This document shows positions 15,351 through 24,089 of a DNA stretch of 24,811 nucleotides, piece by piece; positions within the stretch are counted from its first letter, which is position 1; each line of letters opens with the position of its first letter. This DNA comes from a virus. The notes under the pieces were generated by a model. That model worked only from the letters and a program-made list of their open reading frames with translations. It made no database searches and was not told the origin of the DNA. The position numbers were made by a program, and so were the translations under genes. Where the stretch lies: IMG/VR virus record IMGVR_UViG_3300034682_000288, positions 1 to 24,811 of that record; one strand, written 5' to 3'.

Positions 15351-17434
15351 CCGAGCAAGAAGAATTTGAGTTTCGCGCTCGCCTGGAAGCCGAGCAGCAG
15401 TCCGGTGCAGCGCCAGCTGCTGCGCGCCGCAAGCCCTTCGGCGAAGACCTGAGCGATGCGCTGACTGATGTCCCGCGCCAGGTCGGCCTGACCGCGCGCC
15501 ACGCGCTGGAAGGTGTCGGTGATGCCTTCGATTCGTTCGTCGGCAACCCACTGCGCACGCTGGCCCGCCCGATCCTGGGCAACAAGCCGACCGCGCGCAC
15601 CGGCGCAGCAGTCGCTGACCTGGTCGGCCTGCCGCAGCCGCGCACGTCGACTGAGCGGATCGTCGGTGACGCCTCTCGGCTGGTTGCCGGTGGCGCCGGC
15701 ATGCTGGGCAGCGCGGCGAAGGCGGTACAGGCTACCTCTGGCGTGCCGCAGGCGGTAGCGCGCATCCTGGCGTCGAACCCTGGCCAGCAGCTGGGGTCGG
15801 CCGGCGCTGCGGGCCTGGCCGGCGGCTACACCCGTGAAACCGGCGGCGGCGACGGCGCGCAGCTTGTCGCCTCGCTGGCGGCCGGCGTGGCGGCGCCGGC
15901 GGCGATCGGCGGTGCGCAGCGCGCAGCGGCAGCTGTTGCCCGACACGCGCGGCCGGCGGCGCCGACGACCGAGCAGGCCCAGCAGATCAGCATTACGATC
16001 AACAACGCCCTGCAGGATTCCGGCGTCACGCTCGAGCAGCTGCCCATCCAAGTGGCACAGAGCATTCGCGACGACGTCGCCGCGGCGTACCGCACCAGCG
16101 ACCAGGTCTCTCCAGATGCGGTGCGACGCCTGGCCGACTACCGGCTCACCGGCCTGACGCCGACGGCCGCTGGCCTGACGCTGGATCCGGCCGTGGTCAC
16201 CCAGCAGCGCAACCTGGCCAAGCTGGGCGTGAACAGCAAGGACAGCACGGCGCAGTTCCTGGGGCAGACTGAAAACCGCAACAACCAACTGCTCAAGCAG
16301 GGGCTGAACAACCTAGGCGCCGGCACGGCGGATGATGCCTATGCCGGTGGCCAGCGCGTTATCGACGCCCTTGCCGCGCGTGATACCCGCGCGCGCCAGC
16401 TGATCGGCGACCGCTATGCAGAAGCGCGCGCAGCCGACGGACGTAGCGCCATGCTCGATCCGTCGGCATTCACGCAGCGCGCCAACAACTTGCTGGACGA
16501 GGCACTGCTGGGCGGGAAGCTGCCGGGTGACGTGCGCAACCTGCTGAACCGCGCAGCGACCGGAGAAATGCCGCTGACCGTCGACGTGGCTGAGCAGTTC
16601 AAGACGCGGATCGGCGAGCTGCAACGGTCGACCATCGACATGGCCGAACGAAAGGCCTTGGGCATGGTGCGTAGCGCGCTGGATGACACGCCGCTGCAGC
16701 CTGGCCAGCAGATCGGCCGGGAGGCGATCGACGCGTTCAACCGCGCCCGGGGCCTGAACCGCAGCTACATGCGGATCGTCGAGCGTACGCCGGCGCTGCA
16801 GGCCGTGCGTGATGGCGTCGAGCCGGACAAGTTTGTGCAGCAGTTCATCGTCGGCGCCGGCAGCAAATCGAATTTCATGGACGTGGCGCAGCTCAAGAGC
16901 TCGATCAAGGGCAGTCCGGACGCCATGAACGCAGTGCGCGAACAGATCACCGGGTTCCTGAAGGCGCGCGCGCTGAACGGCCAGGCCGACGAGGTGGGCA
17001 ACTTCAGCGGCGCCGCCTATACGAAGGCGCTCGACCAGATCGGCGAACGCAAGTTGCGCTTGTTTTTTAAACAGGATGAAATCAACCAGCTGAAGGCGTT
17101 GGGCCGCGTTTCGCGGTACGAGCAGTTCCAGCCGGCCGGCGCCGCCGTGAACAACTCGAACACTGCCGGCGCCCTGGGTGGCCTGGCCGAGCGGATACTG
17201 AGCCAGTCCGTCTTGTCGAAGATTCCCTTCGGTCAGGCCGCGATTGGTGAGCCGCTGCAGAACATCCAGGTGGGGTTCCAGTCGGGCCGCGCTCTGGACG
17301 TGCCGCGCACGCTGGCGGGACCCCGCCAGGCGGTACCGGCGGGCCAGCGCGGGCTGCTGCTGTCGCCGGCGGCATTCATGGACCTTGAGAGCGAGGAGGA
17401 ACGGCAGCGCCGCCTACTTTCGACGGCTCGCTAA
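15347..17434 (+). CDS. Probable DNA-ejection / internal virion protein 3 (large)
   Basis: The 695-aa product is the largest protein of the ejection group. The first 60 residues are charged; about 110-200 contains Gly/Ala-rich hydrophobic helices (for example ASLAAGVAAPAAIGGAQ) that could cross or perturb the host membrane; the remainder is helical. No transglycosylase motif was seen, although some podovirus internal proteins carry one. I chose the ATG at 15347 because AAAGGAG lies 9 nt upstream and the start overlaps the previous stop as ATGA; an in-frame ATG at 15326 lacks a ribosome binding site. It is followed by a terminator at 17523. Confidence 0.65.
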   Translation: MTEQEEFEFRARLEAEQQSGAAPAAARRKPFGEDLSDALTDVPRQVGLTARHALEGVGDAFDSFVGNPLRTLARPILGNKPTARTGAAVADLVGLPQPRTSTERIVGDASRLVAGGAGMLGSAAKAVQATSGVPQAVARILASNPGQQLGSAGAAGLAGGYTRETGGGDGAQLVASLAAGVAAPAAIGGAQRAAAAVARHARPAAPTTEQAQQISITINNALQDSGVTLEQLPIQVAQSIRDDVAAAYRTSDQVSPDAVRRLADYRLTGLTPTAAGLTLDPAVVTQQRNLAKLGVNSKDSTAQFLGQTENRNNQLLKQGLNNLGAGTADDAYAGGQRVIDALAARDTRARQLIGDRYAEARAADGRSAMLDPSAFTQRANNLLDEALLGGKLPGDVRNLLNRAATGEMPLTVDVAEQFKTRIGELQRSTIDMAERKALGMVRSALDDTPLQPGQQIGREAIDAFNRARGLNRSYMRIVERTPALQAVRDGVEPDKFVQQFIVGAGSKSNFMDVAQLKSSIKGSPDAMNAVREQITGFLKARALNGQADEVGNFSGAAYTKALDQIGERKLRLFFKQDEINQLKALGRVSRYEQFQPAGAAVNNSNTAGALGGLAERILSQSVLSKIPFGQAAIGEPLQNIQVGFQSGRALDVPRTLAGPRQAVPAGQRGLLLSPAAFMDLESEEERQRRLLSTAR

Positions 17435-17491
17435 CCAGGCGTTGATGATGAACGCGAGTGCCGCGCCCAGCTGGATCGGATCGTAGTGCAT
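17414..17491 (-). CDS. Candidate 25-aa membrane peptide, antisense to the late genes
   Basis: On the - strand an ATG at 17491 opens a 25-codon frame ending with TAG at 17414. The peptide has a polar, acidic N-terminus (MHYDPIQ), a hydrophobic stretch of about 15 residues (LGAALAFIINAWLA) and a basic end (SRRK), the layout of a single-span membrane peptide. GGGGAG lies 4 nt before the ATG, and TATAAT lies at 17521-17516. No good -35 box is visible. It overlaps the last 21 bp of the ejection gene and points away from the lysis cassette. It may be real or chance; no homologue is known to me. Confidence 0.3.
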   Translation of the reverse strand: MHYDPIQLGAALAFIINAWLASRRK

Positions 17492-17522
17492 TCGGCTCCC
17501 CAAGAAGTTTCAACAATTATAC

Positions 17523-17549
17523 GGCCACCTTCGGGTGGCCTTTTCATTT
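17523..17549 (+). terminator. Rho-independent terminator before the lysis cassette
   Basis: A perfect 7-bp stem (GGCCACC with GGTGGCC) closes on a UUCG tetraloop and is followed by TTTTCATTT. It separates the ejection genes from the holin gene, whose ribosome binding site begins just downstream. Confidence 0.8.
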
Positions 17550-17564
17550 CCTGAAAGGGTGCAT

Positions 17565-17810
17565 GTGACCACCACCACCGACCAGAACAACGCGATCGCC
17601 CTGGCCCAGCTCCAGGTCGAAGTCGCCTACATGAAGGCCGCGATCGCGCGGCTCGACGCTTCCAACCAGGAGCTCGACCAGAAGCTGGACCGCGTGCTCA
17701 ACCAGCTTGCCCAGGCGCGCGGCGGCTGGCGCACCCTGATGCTGATCGGCGGCGCTGCCGGCTCGATAGGCAGCGGCATCACCTGGCTCGTCTCCCACCT
17801 GAAAGGCTGA
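17565..17810 (+). CDS. Putative holin, single membrane span with N-terminal coiled coil
   Basis: The product is 81 aa when started at GTG 17565, which has GAAAGGG about 5 nt upstream. An in-frame ATG at 17535 lies within the terminator stem and is unlikely. Residues about 8-50 form a heptad-like coiled coil (LDASNQELDQKLDRVLNQL); residues about 55-77 are one hydrophobic, Gly-rich membrane segment; the end is basic. This layout resembles XhlA-type proteins. Since the next gene is a lysozyme without a signal peptide, a holin is needed here, and this is the only membrane protein in place. Confidence 0.65.
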   Translation: MTTTTDQNNAIALAQLQVEVAYMKAAIARLDASNQELDQKLDRVLNQLAQARGGWRTLMLIGGAAGSIGSGITWLVSHLKG

Positions 17811-17813
17811 CCC

Positions 17814-18230
17814 ATGGACCGCCAAAAACTCGAGGCGCAGCTCGTCATCGACGAAGGTCGCCGCGCGATCGCCTACGTCGATACCGTCGGCAAGATGACA
17901 GCGGGCGTCGGCCGCAACATCACCGATCGCCCCTTCTTCGACGACGAGATCGCGCTCATGCTCAAGAACGATATCCGGGAGGTCGAGAAGGACCTCGACC
18001 GCCGCCTGCCCTGGTGGCGCCAGATGACGCCCGCGCGCCAGAACGTGCTGGCCAACATGTGCTTCAACCTGGGCATTAACCGGCTGCTCGGCTTTGAGCA
18101 ATCGCTGACCCACATGCGCGCCGGCCAATACGACGCCGCGGCGCGCGAAATGCTCGACTCCCGTTGGGCCAAGCAGGTCGGCGCCCGCGCCGTGCGCCTG
18201 GCCGCCCTCATGCGCGAAGGAGAATTCTGA
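17814..18230 (+). CDS. Endolysin, T4-type lysozyme (GH24)
   Basis: The 138-aa enzyme should hydrolyse the MurNAc-GlcNAc bond of peptidoglycan. The T4 lysozyme catalytic triad is present with identical spacing: E14 (in IDEG), D23 (in YVDT) and T29 (in KMTAGVGRN). A later NMCFNLG helix (about 79-85) is also typical of the family. The enzyme is shorter than T4 lysozyme (164 aa) but typical of phage GH24 endolysins. No signal peptide or signal-anchor is seen, so release depends on the upstream holin. It has an AAAGG site upstream, and the next gene starts on its last base (TGATG). Confidence 0.93.
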   Translation: MDRQKLEAQLVIDEGRRAIAYVDTVGKMTAGVGRNITDRPFFDDEIALMLKNDIREVEKDLDRRLPWWRQMTPARQNVLANMCFNLGINRLLGFEQSLTHMRAGQYDAAAREMLDSRWAKQVGARAVRLAALMREGEF

Positions 18231-18349
18231 TGAAACGCATCCTGCTGCTCGCCGCCCTGCTCACCCTGGCCGGCTGCTCGAACCTGGCCCTGCAGTGCAG
18301 CGGCACCTATACCGGCGACGAGGTGCGCAATGGCGCCGCCGGCAAGTAA
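18230..18349 (+). CDS. Small phage lipoprotein in lysis cassette (possible outer-membrane spanin)
   Basis: The product is only 39 aa. MKRILLLAALLTLAGC is a clear lipoprotein signal peptide with lipobox LAGC and Cys16 as the lipidated residue, leaving a mature peptide of 24 residues. A strong AAGGAG site precedes the ATG, which overlaps the lysozyme stop. Rz1-type outer-membrane spanins are small lipoproteins in this place, but they are usually proline-rich; this one has no proline after the lipobox. No inner-membrane Rz partner is seen nearby. The gene is well supported as a lipoprotein; the spanin role is a guess. Confidence 0.7.
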   Translation: MKRILLLAALLTLAGCSNLALQCSGTYTGDEVRNGAAGK

Positions 18350-18728
18350 GGCCCGGTTCCTGTCGACGCTGCGCACGGATCGGGTCAGCCTGACCAGCGC
18401 CGACCGGATCCTGCTGGCGCCGCTGGCATTCTCGTCGGCGCTGCTCGATCGCCTGGTGATCGTCCCGGAAGGGTTCGTGACCGACTTCGCCAGCGTACCG
18501 CGCGCGCCGCTCACCTACTGGCTGTTCGGTGGCGTGGGCGACGAGGCCGCCGTGGTGCACGATTTCCTGTACGAACGTGGCCTGGTGCCGCGCGAGCAGG
18601 CGGATGACGTCTACCTGGAAGCGCTGGAGGCCTGCGGCGTGGCCAATTGGCGCCGGCTCGCCATGTGGGCCGCGGTGCGTGCGTTCGGCAGTTCCCGCTA
18701 TACCGGGAACGCTCCGCAGGGCGCGTGA
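18330..18728 (+). CDS. DUF1353 family phage protein
   Basis: The 132-aa product has the hallmarks of DUF1353: TDFASVPR (51-58), VHDFLY (76-81), an R-x-x-x-D-D pattern (R88, D92, D93) and a helical C-terminus ending in an A-V-R-x-F-G phrase. The family is common near phage lysis genes; I know of no established activity. The conserved His-Asp and Asp residues could bind a metal, which is inference. It starts inside the lipoprotein gene (20-bp overlap) after GAGG, and the next gene starts on its last base. Confidence 0.85.
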   Translation: MAPPASKARFLSTLRTDRVSLTSADRILLAPLAFSSALLDRLVIVPEGFVTDFASVPRAPLTYWLFGGVGDEAAVVHDFLYERGLVPREQADDVYLEALEACGVANWRRLAMWAAVRAFGSSRYTGNAPQGA

Positions 18729-18940
18729 TGGAATTCGACATCTTCGCCATCACGCCGGCTGGCGGCGGCCACGTCCTGACCGTTCAGCAAGAGCGCAAGG
18801 ACGCCGGGCCGCGGCTGGTCATCATAGCTGGTGGCGAGGTGTCGGCGCCGGCCGAGGCAATGATGGAGCGGCTGATGGGAGGACCGCTGGAAGGCGGCCA
18901 GCTCAGCGGTGCTACACTCGCCGGATGCTCGCCAAAGTAA
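18728..18940 (+). CDS. Small phage protein, unknown function
   Basis: The product is 70 aa, started at the ATG that overlaps the DUF1353 stop (TGATG). An upstream in-frame ATG at 18647 would lie inside the DUF1353 gene and is not favoured. The N-terminal half forms beta strands (FDIFAITPAGG, LVIIAGGE), the second half a helix with AEAMMERLM. No family is recognised. There is only a weak ribosome binding site, so translation is probably coupled. Confidence 0.55.
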   Translation: MEFDIFAITPAGGGHVLTVQQERKDAGPRLVIIAGGEVSAPAEAMMERLMGGPLEGGQLSGATLAGCSPK

Positions 18941-19212
18941 AGCTCCTACGCCAGCGCGGACAGCGCATGTCCGACAACGAAATCGCCCGCGCTCAGTTCG
19001 CCGAGGGCGAGCTGGTCGTGCACGGCATGGGCGGCATGATCCTGGCGGAGCTGCAGCGTCCAGGCAACCAGGTGGCCGATCCGCTGCTAGTGCTCTACGA
19101 AGCGAAGCTGACCACAATGCACGGCGTCGGCATGCTACTTAAGGGCGAGGAACGGCCGCAAGGCGACAAGGGGCCGGCGTACGTTCAGGAGTGGTCGGTG
19201 CGGCTCGGGTAG
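18925..19212 (+). CDS. Last phage gene, small protein of unknown function
   Basis: The product is 95 aa from ATG 18925, or 81 aa if the internal ATG at 18967 (MSDNEIARAQ) is used. Neither start has a good Shine-Dalgarno sequence, so the choice is open. The protein starts basic, then is mixed alpha/beta with hydrophobic strands (ELVVHGMGGMILAEL) and GVGMLLKGEERPQG. No family is recognised. A TGCTACACT sequence resembling an extended -10 box lies just before 18925. It overlaps the previous gene by 16 bp and is the last coding region before the attachment site. Confidence 0.55.
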   Translation: MLAKVKLLRQRGQRMSDNEIARAQFAEGELVVHGMGGMILAELQRPGNQVADPLLVLYEAKLTTMHGVGMLLKGEERPQGDKGPAYVQEWSVRLG

Positions 19213-19223
19213 TGACGAAAAAT

Positions 19224-19261
19224 GCTCCGCAAACGCAAGCAATGCCTTGGATTTGCGGGGC
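19224..19261. repeat. Imperfect long hairpin after the last phage gene
   Basis: GCTCCGCAAA (19224-19233) pairs with TTTGCGGGGC (19252-19261), 10 bp with one wobble. Inside, CAAG pairs with CTTG across a 2x2 internal loop. No U-tract follows, so it is not a classical terminator. It lies between the last gene and the attachment site, where recombinase arm sites could be. From 19213 to 19337 I see no supported gene. Confidence 0.5.
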
Positions 19262-19337
19262 GCAAGGTGGGCCAAAAATGGGAAATTGCGGTGCAAGAAA
19301 TGGCCGCAAAACCGCATGGTTGACACGTTTACGCTAG

Positions 19338-19347
19338 AGCTTAGAAG
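19338..19347 (-). other. Putative attachment-site core (att) in the tRNA-Arg anticodon loop
   Basis: Similarity to tRNA-Arg(UCU), read on the - strand, runs through the anticodon loop CTTCTAA and the first three bases of the 3' stem (GCT), then stops. Tyrosine recombinases often cross over in this loop. The identity may continue weakly to about 19334 (a TAG after one mismatch). The other end of the prophage is outside the window, so the core cannot be proven here. Confidence 0.5.
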
Positions 19348-19379
19348 GCTGTTGCTCTATCCAACTGAGCTAAGGGCGG
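19338..19379 (-). pseudogene. 5' half of tRNA-Arg(UCU), truncated at the anticodon loop
   Basis: Read on -, the sequence has acceptor strand CCGCCCT, TA at positions 8-9, a complete D-arm (GCTCAGTTGGATAGAGC), the 5' anticodon stem ACAGC and loop CTTCTAA with anticodon TCT. The 3' anticodon stem is only partly matched, and no variable loop, T-arm (GGTTCGA) or 3' acceptor strand AGGGCGG follows. Phage DNA begins at this point. This is the chromosome-side remnant of the tRNA gene used as integration target. It keeps its own promoter upstream. Confidence 0.75.
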
Positions 19380-19394
19380 TCTGGAAGTGGCGCT

Positions 19395-19424
19395 ACTATA
19401 AACCGCAAGTCACGCTGCTTGCAA
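19395..19424 (-). promoter_or_regulatory. Promoter of the truncated tRNA-Arg
   Basis: On -, TTGCAA (19424-19419) and TATAGT (19400-19395) are 18 bp apart, with a GC-rich discriminator after the -10 box, as in stable-RNA promoters. The start of transcription would fall near 19388, about 9 nt before the tRNA 5' end. It would now drive transcription into the end of the prophage, antisense to its last gene. Confidence 0.55.
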
Positions 19425-19480
19425 TATAGCCGGACAGCAAGTCGCTCGCTGCCGCGAAGTTGTACGCAAAACAGGCCGAT

Positions 19481-19511
19481 CAAAACAAAACAGGCCGTCG
19501 ATGACGGCCTG
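19481..19511 (-). terminator. Rho-independent terminator of tRNA-Pro
   Basis: A perfect 9-bp stem (CAGGCCGTC with GACGGCCTG) with a 3-nt loop is followed on the - strand by TTTTGTTTTG. It lies 16 nt after the tRNA 3' end and separates tRNA-Pro transcription from the tRNA-Arg remnant. Confidence 0.88.
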
Positions 19512-19526
19512 CCTTGATGAATCTTT

Positions 19527-19603
19527 TGGTCGGAGTACAAGGATTCGAACCTTGGACCCCCTGGTCCCAAACCAGGTGCGCTACCGGGCTGCGCTACACT
19601 CCG
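19527..19603 (-). tRNA. tRNA-Pro(UGG), CCA encoded
   Basis: Read on -, the gene folds into a full cloverleaf. Acceptor strands CGGAGTG and TACTCCG pair over 7 bp (last pair G-T), and discriminator A is followed by an encoded CCA (19529-19527). The anticodon arm CCTGG-TTTGGGA-CCAGG has anticodon TGG. The T-arm contains GGTTCGAATCC. It has its own promoter and terminator and lies between glmM and the prophage junction. It appears intact, so this tRNA was not the integration target. Confidence 0.96.
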
Positions 19604-19614
19604 CCGTGAGAAAC

Positions 19615-19644
19615 ATTATAAGCGATGGCGACGCGAAATGCCAG
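19615..19644 (-). promoter_or_regulatory. Promoter of tRNA-Pro
   Basis: On -, a consensus TATAAT (19620-19615) is preceded at 18 bp by CTGGCA (19644-19639), a 4/6 match to the -35 consensus. Transcription would start near 19608, about 5 nt before the tRNA. Confidence 0.6.
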
Positions 19645-19678
19645 CCCCGGCCTGCACTCGACCAGACTGGCGATTCCA

Positions 19679-21019
<1,341 letters not shown>

Positions 21020-21050
21020 CTAGTTCTCTTTTCTCTTATTTAAACGATTT

Positions 21051-21911
21051 TTACAGGACCGAGGGTGGATGCATCGCCGCATGCCACACCTTCAGGGCAT
21101 CGACAGTCTCTGCCACATCATGCACACGTACGATTCTAGCGCCATGCGCTACCGCAGCCAATGCCGCGCCGATGCTGCCGGCCACCCGCTGTTCGACCGG
21201 TCGCCCGGTCACGGCGCCGATCATGGATTTGCGCGACACGCCGGCCAGCACCGGCAAATCGAGTTCGTCACGCATGCGCTGCAAGCCGTTCAGCAAGGCA
21301 TAGTTGTGTTCCACCGTCTTGCCGAAGCCGAAACCGGGATCGACGCAGATGCGCTCGCGCTCGATGCCGGCCGCGGTCATCGCGTCGACCCGCTCGCGCA
21401 GGAAGGCGATCACCTCCCCCACCACGTCGTCGTACTGCGGCGCCTGCTGCATGGTTTCCGGCGTGGCCTGCATGTGCATCACGCACAGTCCGCAATCGCT
21501 GTCCTGCACCGCGTCGATCGCGCCCGGCGTACGGAAACCGTTGATGTCGTTGATCATGTCGGCGCCGGCGATCAGCGCTTCGCGCATGACCTCGGGCTTG
21601 CAGGTGTCGACCGACAGCGCGACGTCGAGCGTGCGCAGCGCGTACAGGGTCGGCATCACGCGCCGCAACTCTTCGTCGAGCGGCACGCTGGGCGAGCCAG
21701 GGCGGGTCGATTCGCCGCCGATGTCGATCATCGTGGCGCCGTCCCTGATCATGGTCTCGGCATGGGTCAGCGCGAATTCAAGCCCCTGGTAGCGGCCGCC
21801 GTCGGAAAACGAGTCGGGGGTAATGTTCAGGATGCCCATCACCACCGGATAGGCAGATTCAGCCCCCTCCAGCGCGAAGCTGAAGTGGCCGCATTGCAGT
21901 TTTTTGGTCAT
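21051..21911 (-). CDS. folP: Dihydropteroate synthase
   Basis: The 286-aa enzyme joins p-aminobenzoate to the pterin pyrophosphate in folate synthesis and is the sulfonamide target. The family motifs are all present: NITPDSFSDGGR (29-40), DIGGESTRPG (63-72), SVDTCKP (100-106), NDINGF (121-126), DPGFGFGKT (191-199), GVSRKS (224-229) and RVHDV (262-266). I chose the ATG at 21911 (MTKKLQCG), which gives the usual short N-terminal strand before the first motif; a longer frame from 21998 would read through a terminator hairpin and overlap ftsH. No Shine-Dalgarno sequence fits between the terminator and this ATG. glmM follows downstream. Confidence 0.97.
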   Translation of the reverse strand: MTKKLQCGHFSFALEGAESAYPVVMGILNITPDSFSDGGRYQGLEFALTHAETMIRDGATMIDIGGESTRPGSPSVPLDEELRRVMPTLYALRTLDVALSVDTCKPEVMREALIAGADMINDINGFRTPGAIDAVQDSDCGLCVMHMQATPETMQQAPQYDDVVGEVIAFLRERVDAMTAAGIERERICVDPGFGFGKTVEHNYALLNGLQRMRDELDLPVLAGVSRKSMIGAVTGRPVEQRVAGSIGAALAAVAHGARIVRVHDVAETVDALKVWHAAMHPPSVL

Positions 21912-21915
21912 GGCG

Positions 21916-21950
21916 GAAAAAACAAAAAAGGCACCCTGACGGGTGCCTTT
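21916..21950 (-). terminator. Rho-independent terminator between ftsH and folP
   Basis: On -, AAAGGCACCC pairs with GGGTGCCTTT over up to 10 bp with a GTCA loop, and is followed by TTTTTTGTTTTTT. It ends the ftsH message. folP starts about 5 nt after the U-tract, so folP-glmM depend on read-through or on a promoter I could not identify inside the ftsH 3' region. Confidence 0.88.
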
Positions 21951-21966
21951 GAGGGGAGAGACAGCG

Positions 21967-23850
<1,884 letters not shown>

Positions 23851-24026
23851 GAGCACTCCTCCGATGCAATTGCATCTCTACCGATTTCAGTATTCCGATT
23901 TTACTCGCAATAAGCCGACACCGCCACGCGGTGCAGGCAATAGTGCCGAAATACTATCTTTTGACGTCCCGCCGGCATATTGCATACAAATTCGAGGCGC
24001 CGGGCCGGAGGGACCACGCGGCTGAT

Positions 24027-24052
24027 GTATGGGCGCGCGTGAAGATTTCAAG
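24027..24052 (-). promoter_or_regulatory. Candidate sigma-32 heat-shock promoter of ftsH
   Basis: On -, CCCCTTGAAA (the CTTGAAA part at 24052-24046) matches the sigma-32 -35 consensus. GCCCATAC (24034-24027) resembles the -10 consensus CCCCATNT. The spacing (11-12 bp) is slightly short. It would give a leader of about 175 nt before ftsH. The rest of the 239-bp gap between rlmE and ftsH shows no gene and no terminator that I can support. Confidence 0.45.
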
Positions 24053-24089
24053 GGGAAATTCTATCCCTCTAAAGAATGAATCGCCCGCT

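Larger units (their letters stand above)
1..19347 (+). mobile_element. Right-hand part of a podovirus-like prophage
   Basis: All genes from 212 to 19212 read on + and form one late phage block: packaging, head, tail, ejection and lysis. The block ends against a truncated tRNA-Arg gene on the chromosome side. No tube, sheath or tape-measure gene is seen, while a P22-type portal and three large ejection-type proteins are present, which points to a short-tailed virion. The left end, with integrase, repressor and replication genes, lies outside the window. Most late genes look intact, so the element may be functional or recently acquired; this last point is inference. Positions 1-211 hold no gene I can support. 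Confidence 0.9.

Noticed and set aside
18164-18229. Longer N-terminus for the small lipoprotein
   Set aside because: The upstream ATG would put 22 Arg-rich residues before a perfect lipoprotein signal peptide; the ATG at 18230 has a strong AAGGAG site.
19222-19323. 33-codon basic open frame after the last phage gene
   Set aside because: It has no ribosome binding site, overlaps the hairpin and ends at the attachment region. The basic composition is not enough to call a gene.
19320-19347. TTGACA on + pointing into the tRNA-Arg remnant
   Set aside because: The only -10 candidate (TAGAAG at 16 bp) is weak and lies in the tRNA anticodon region, so the match is probably chance.
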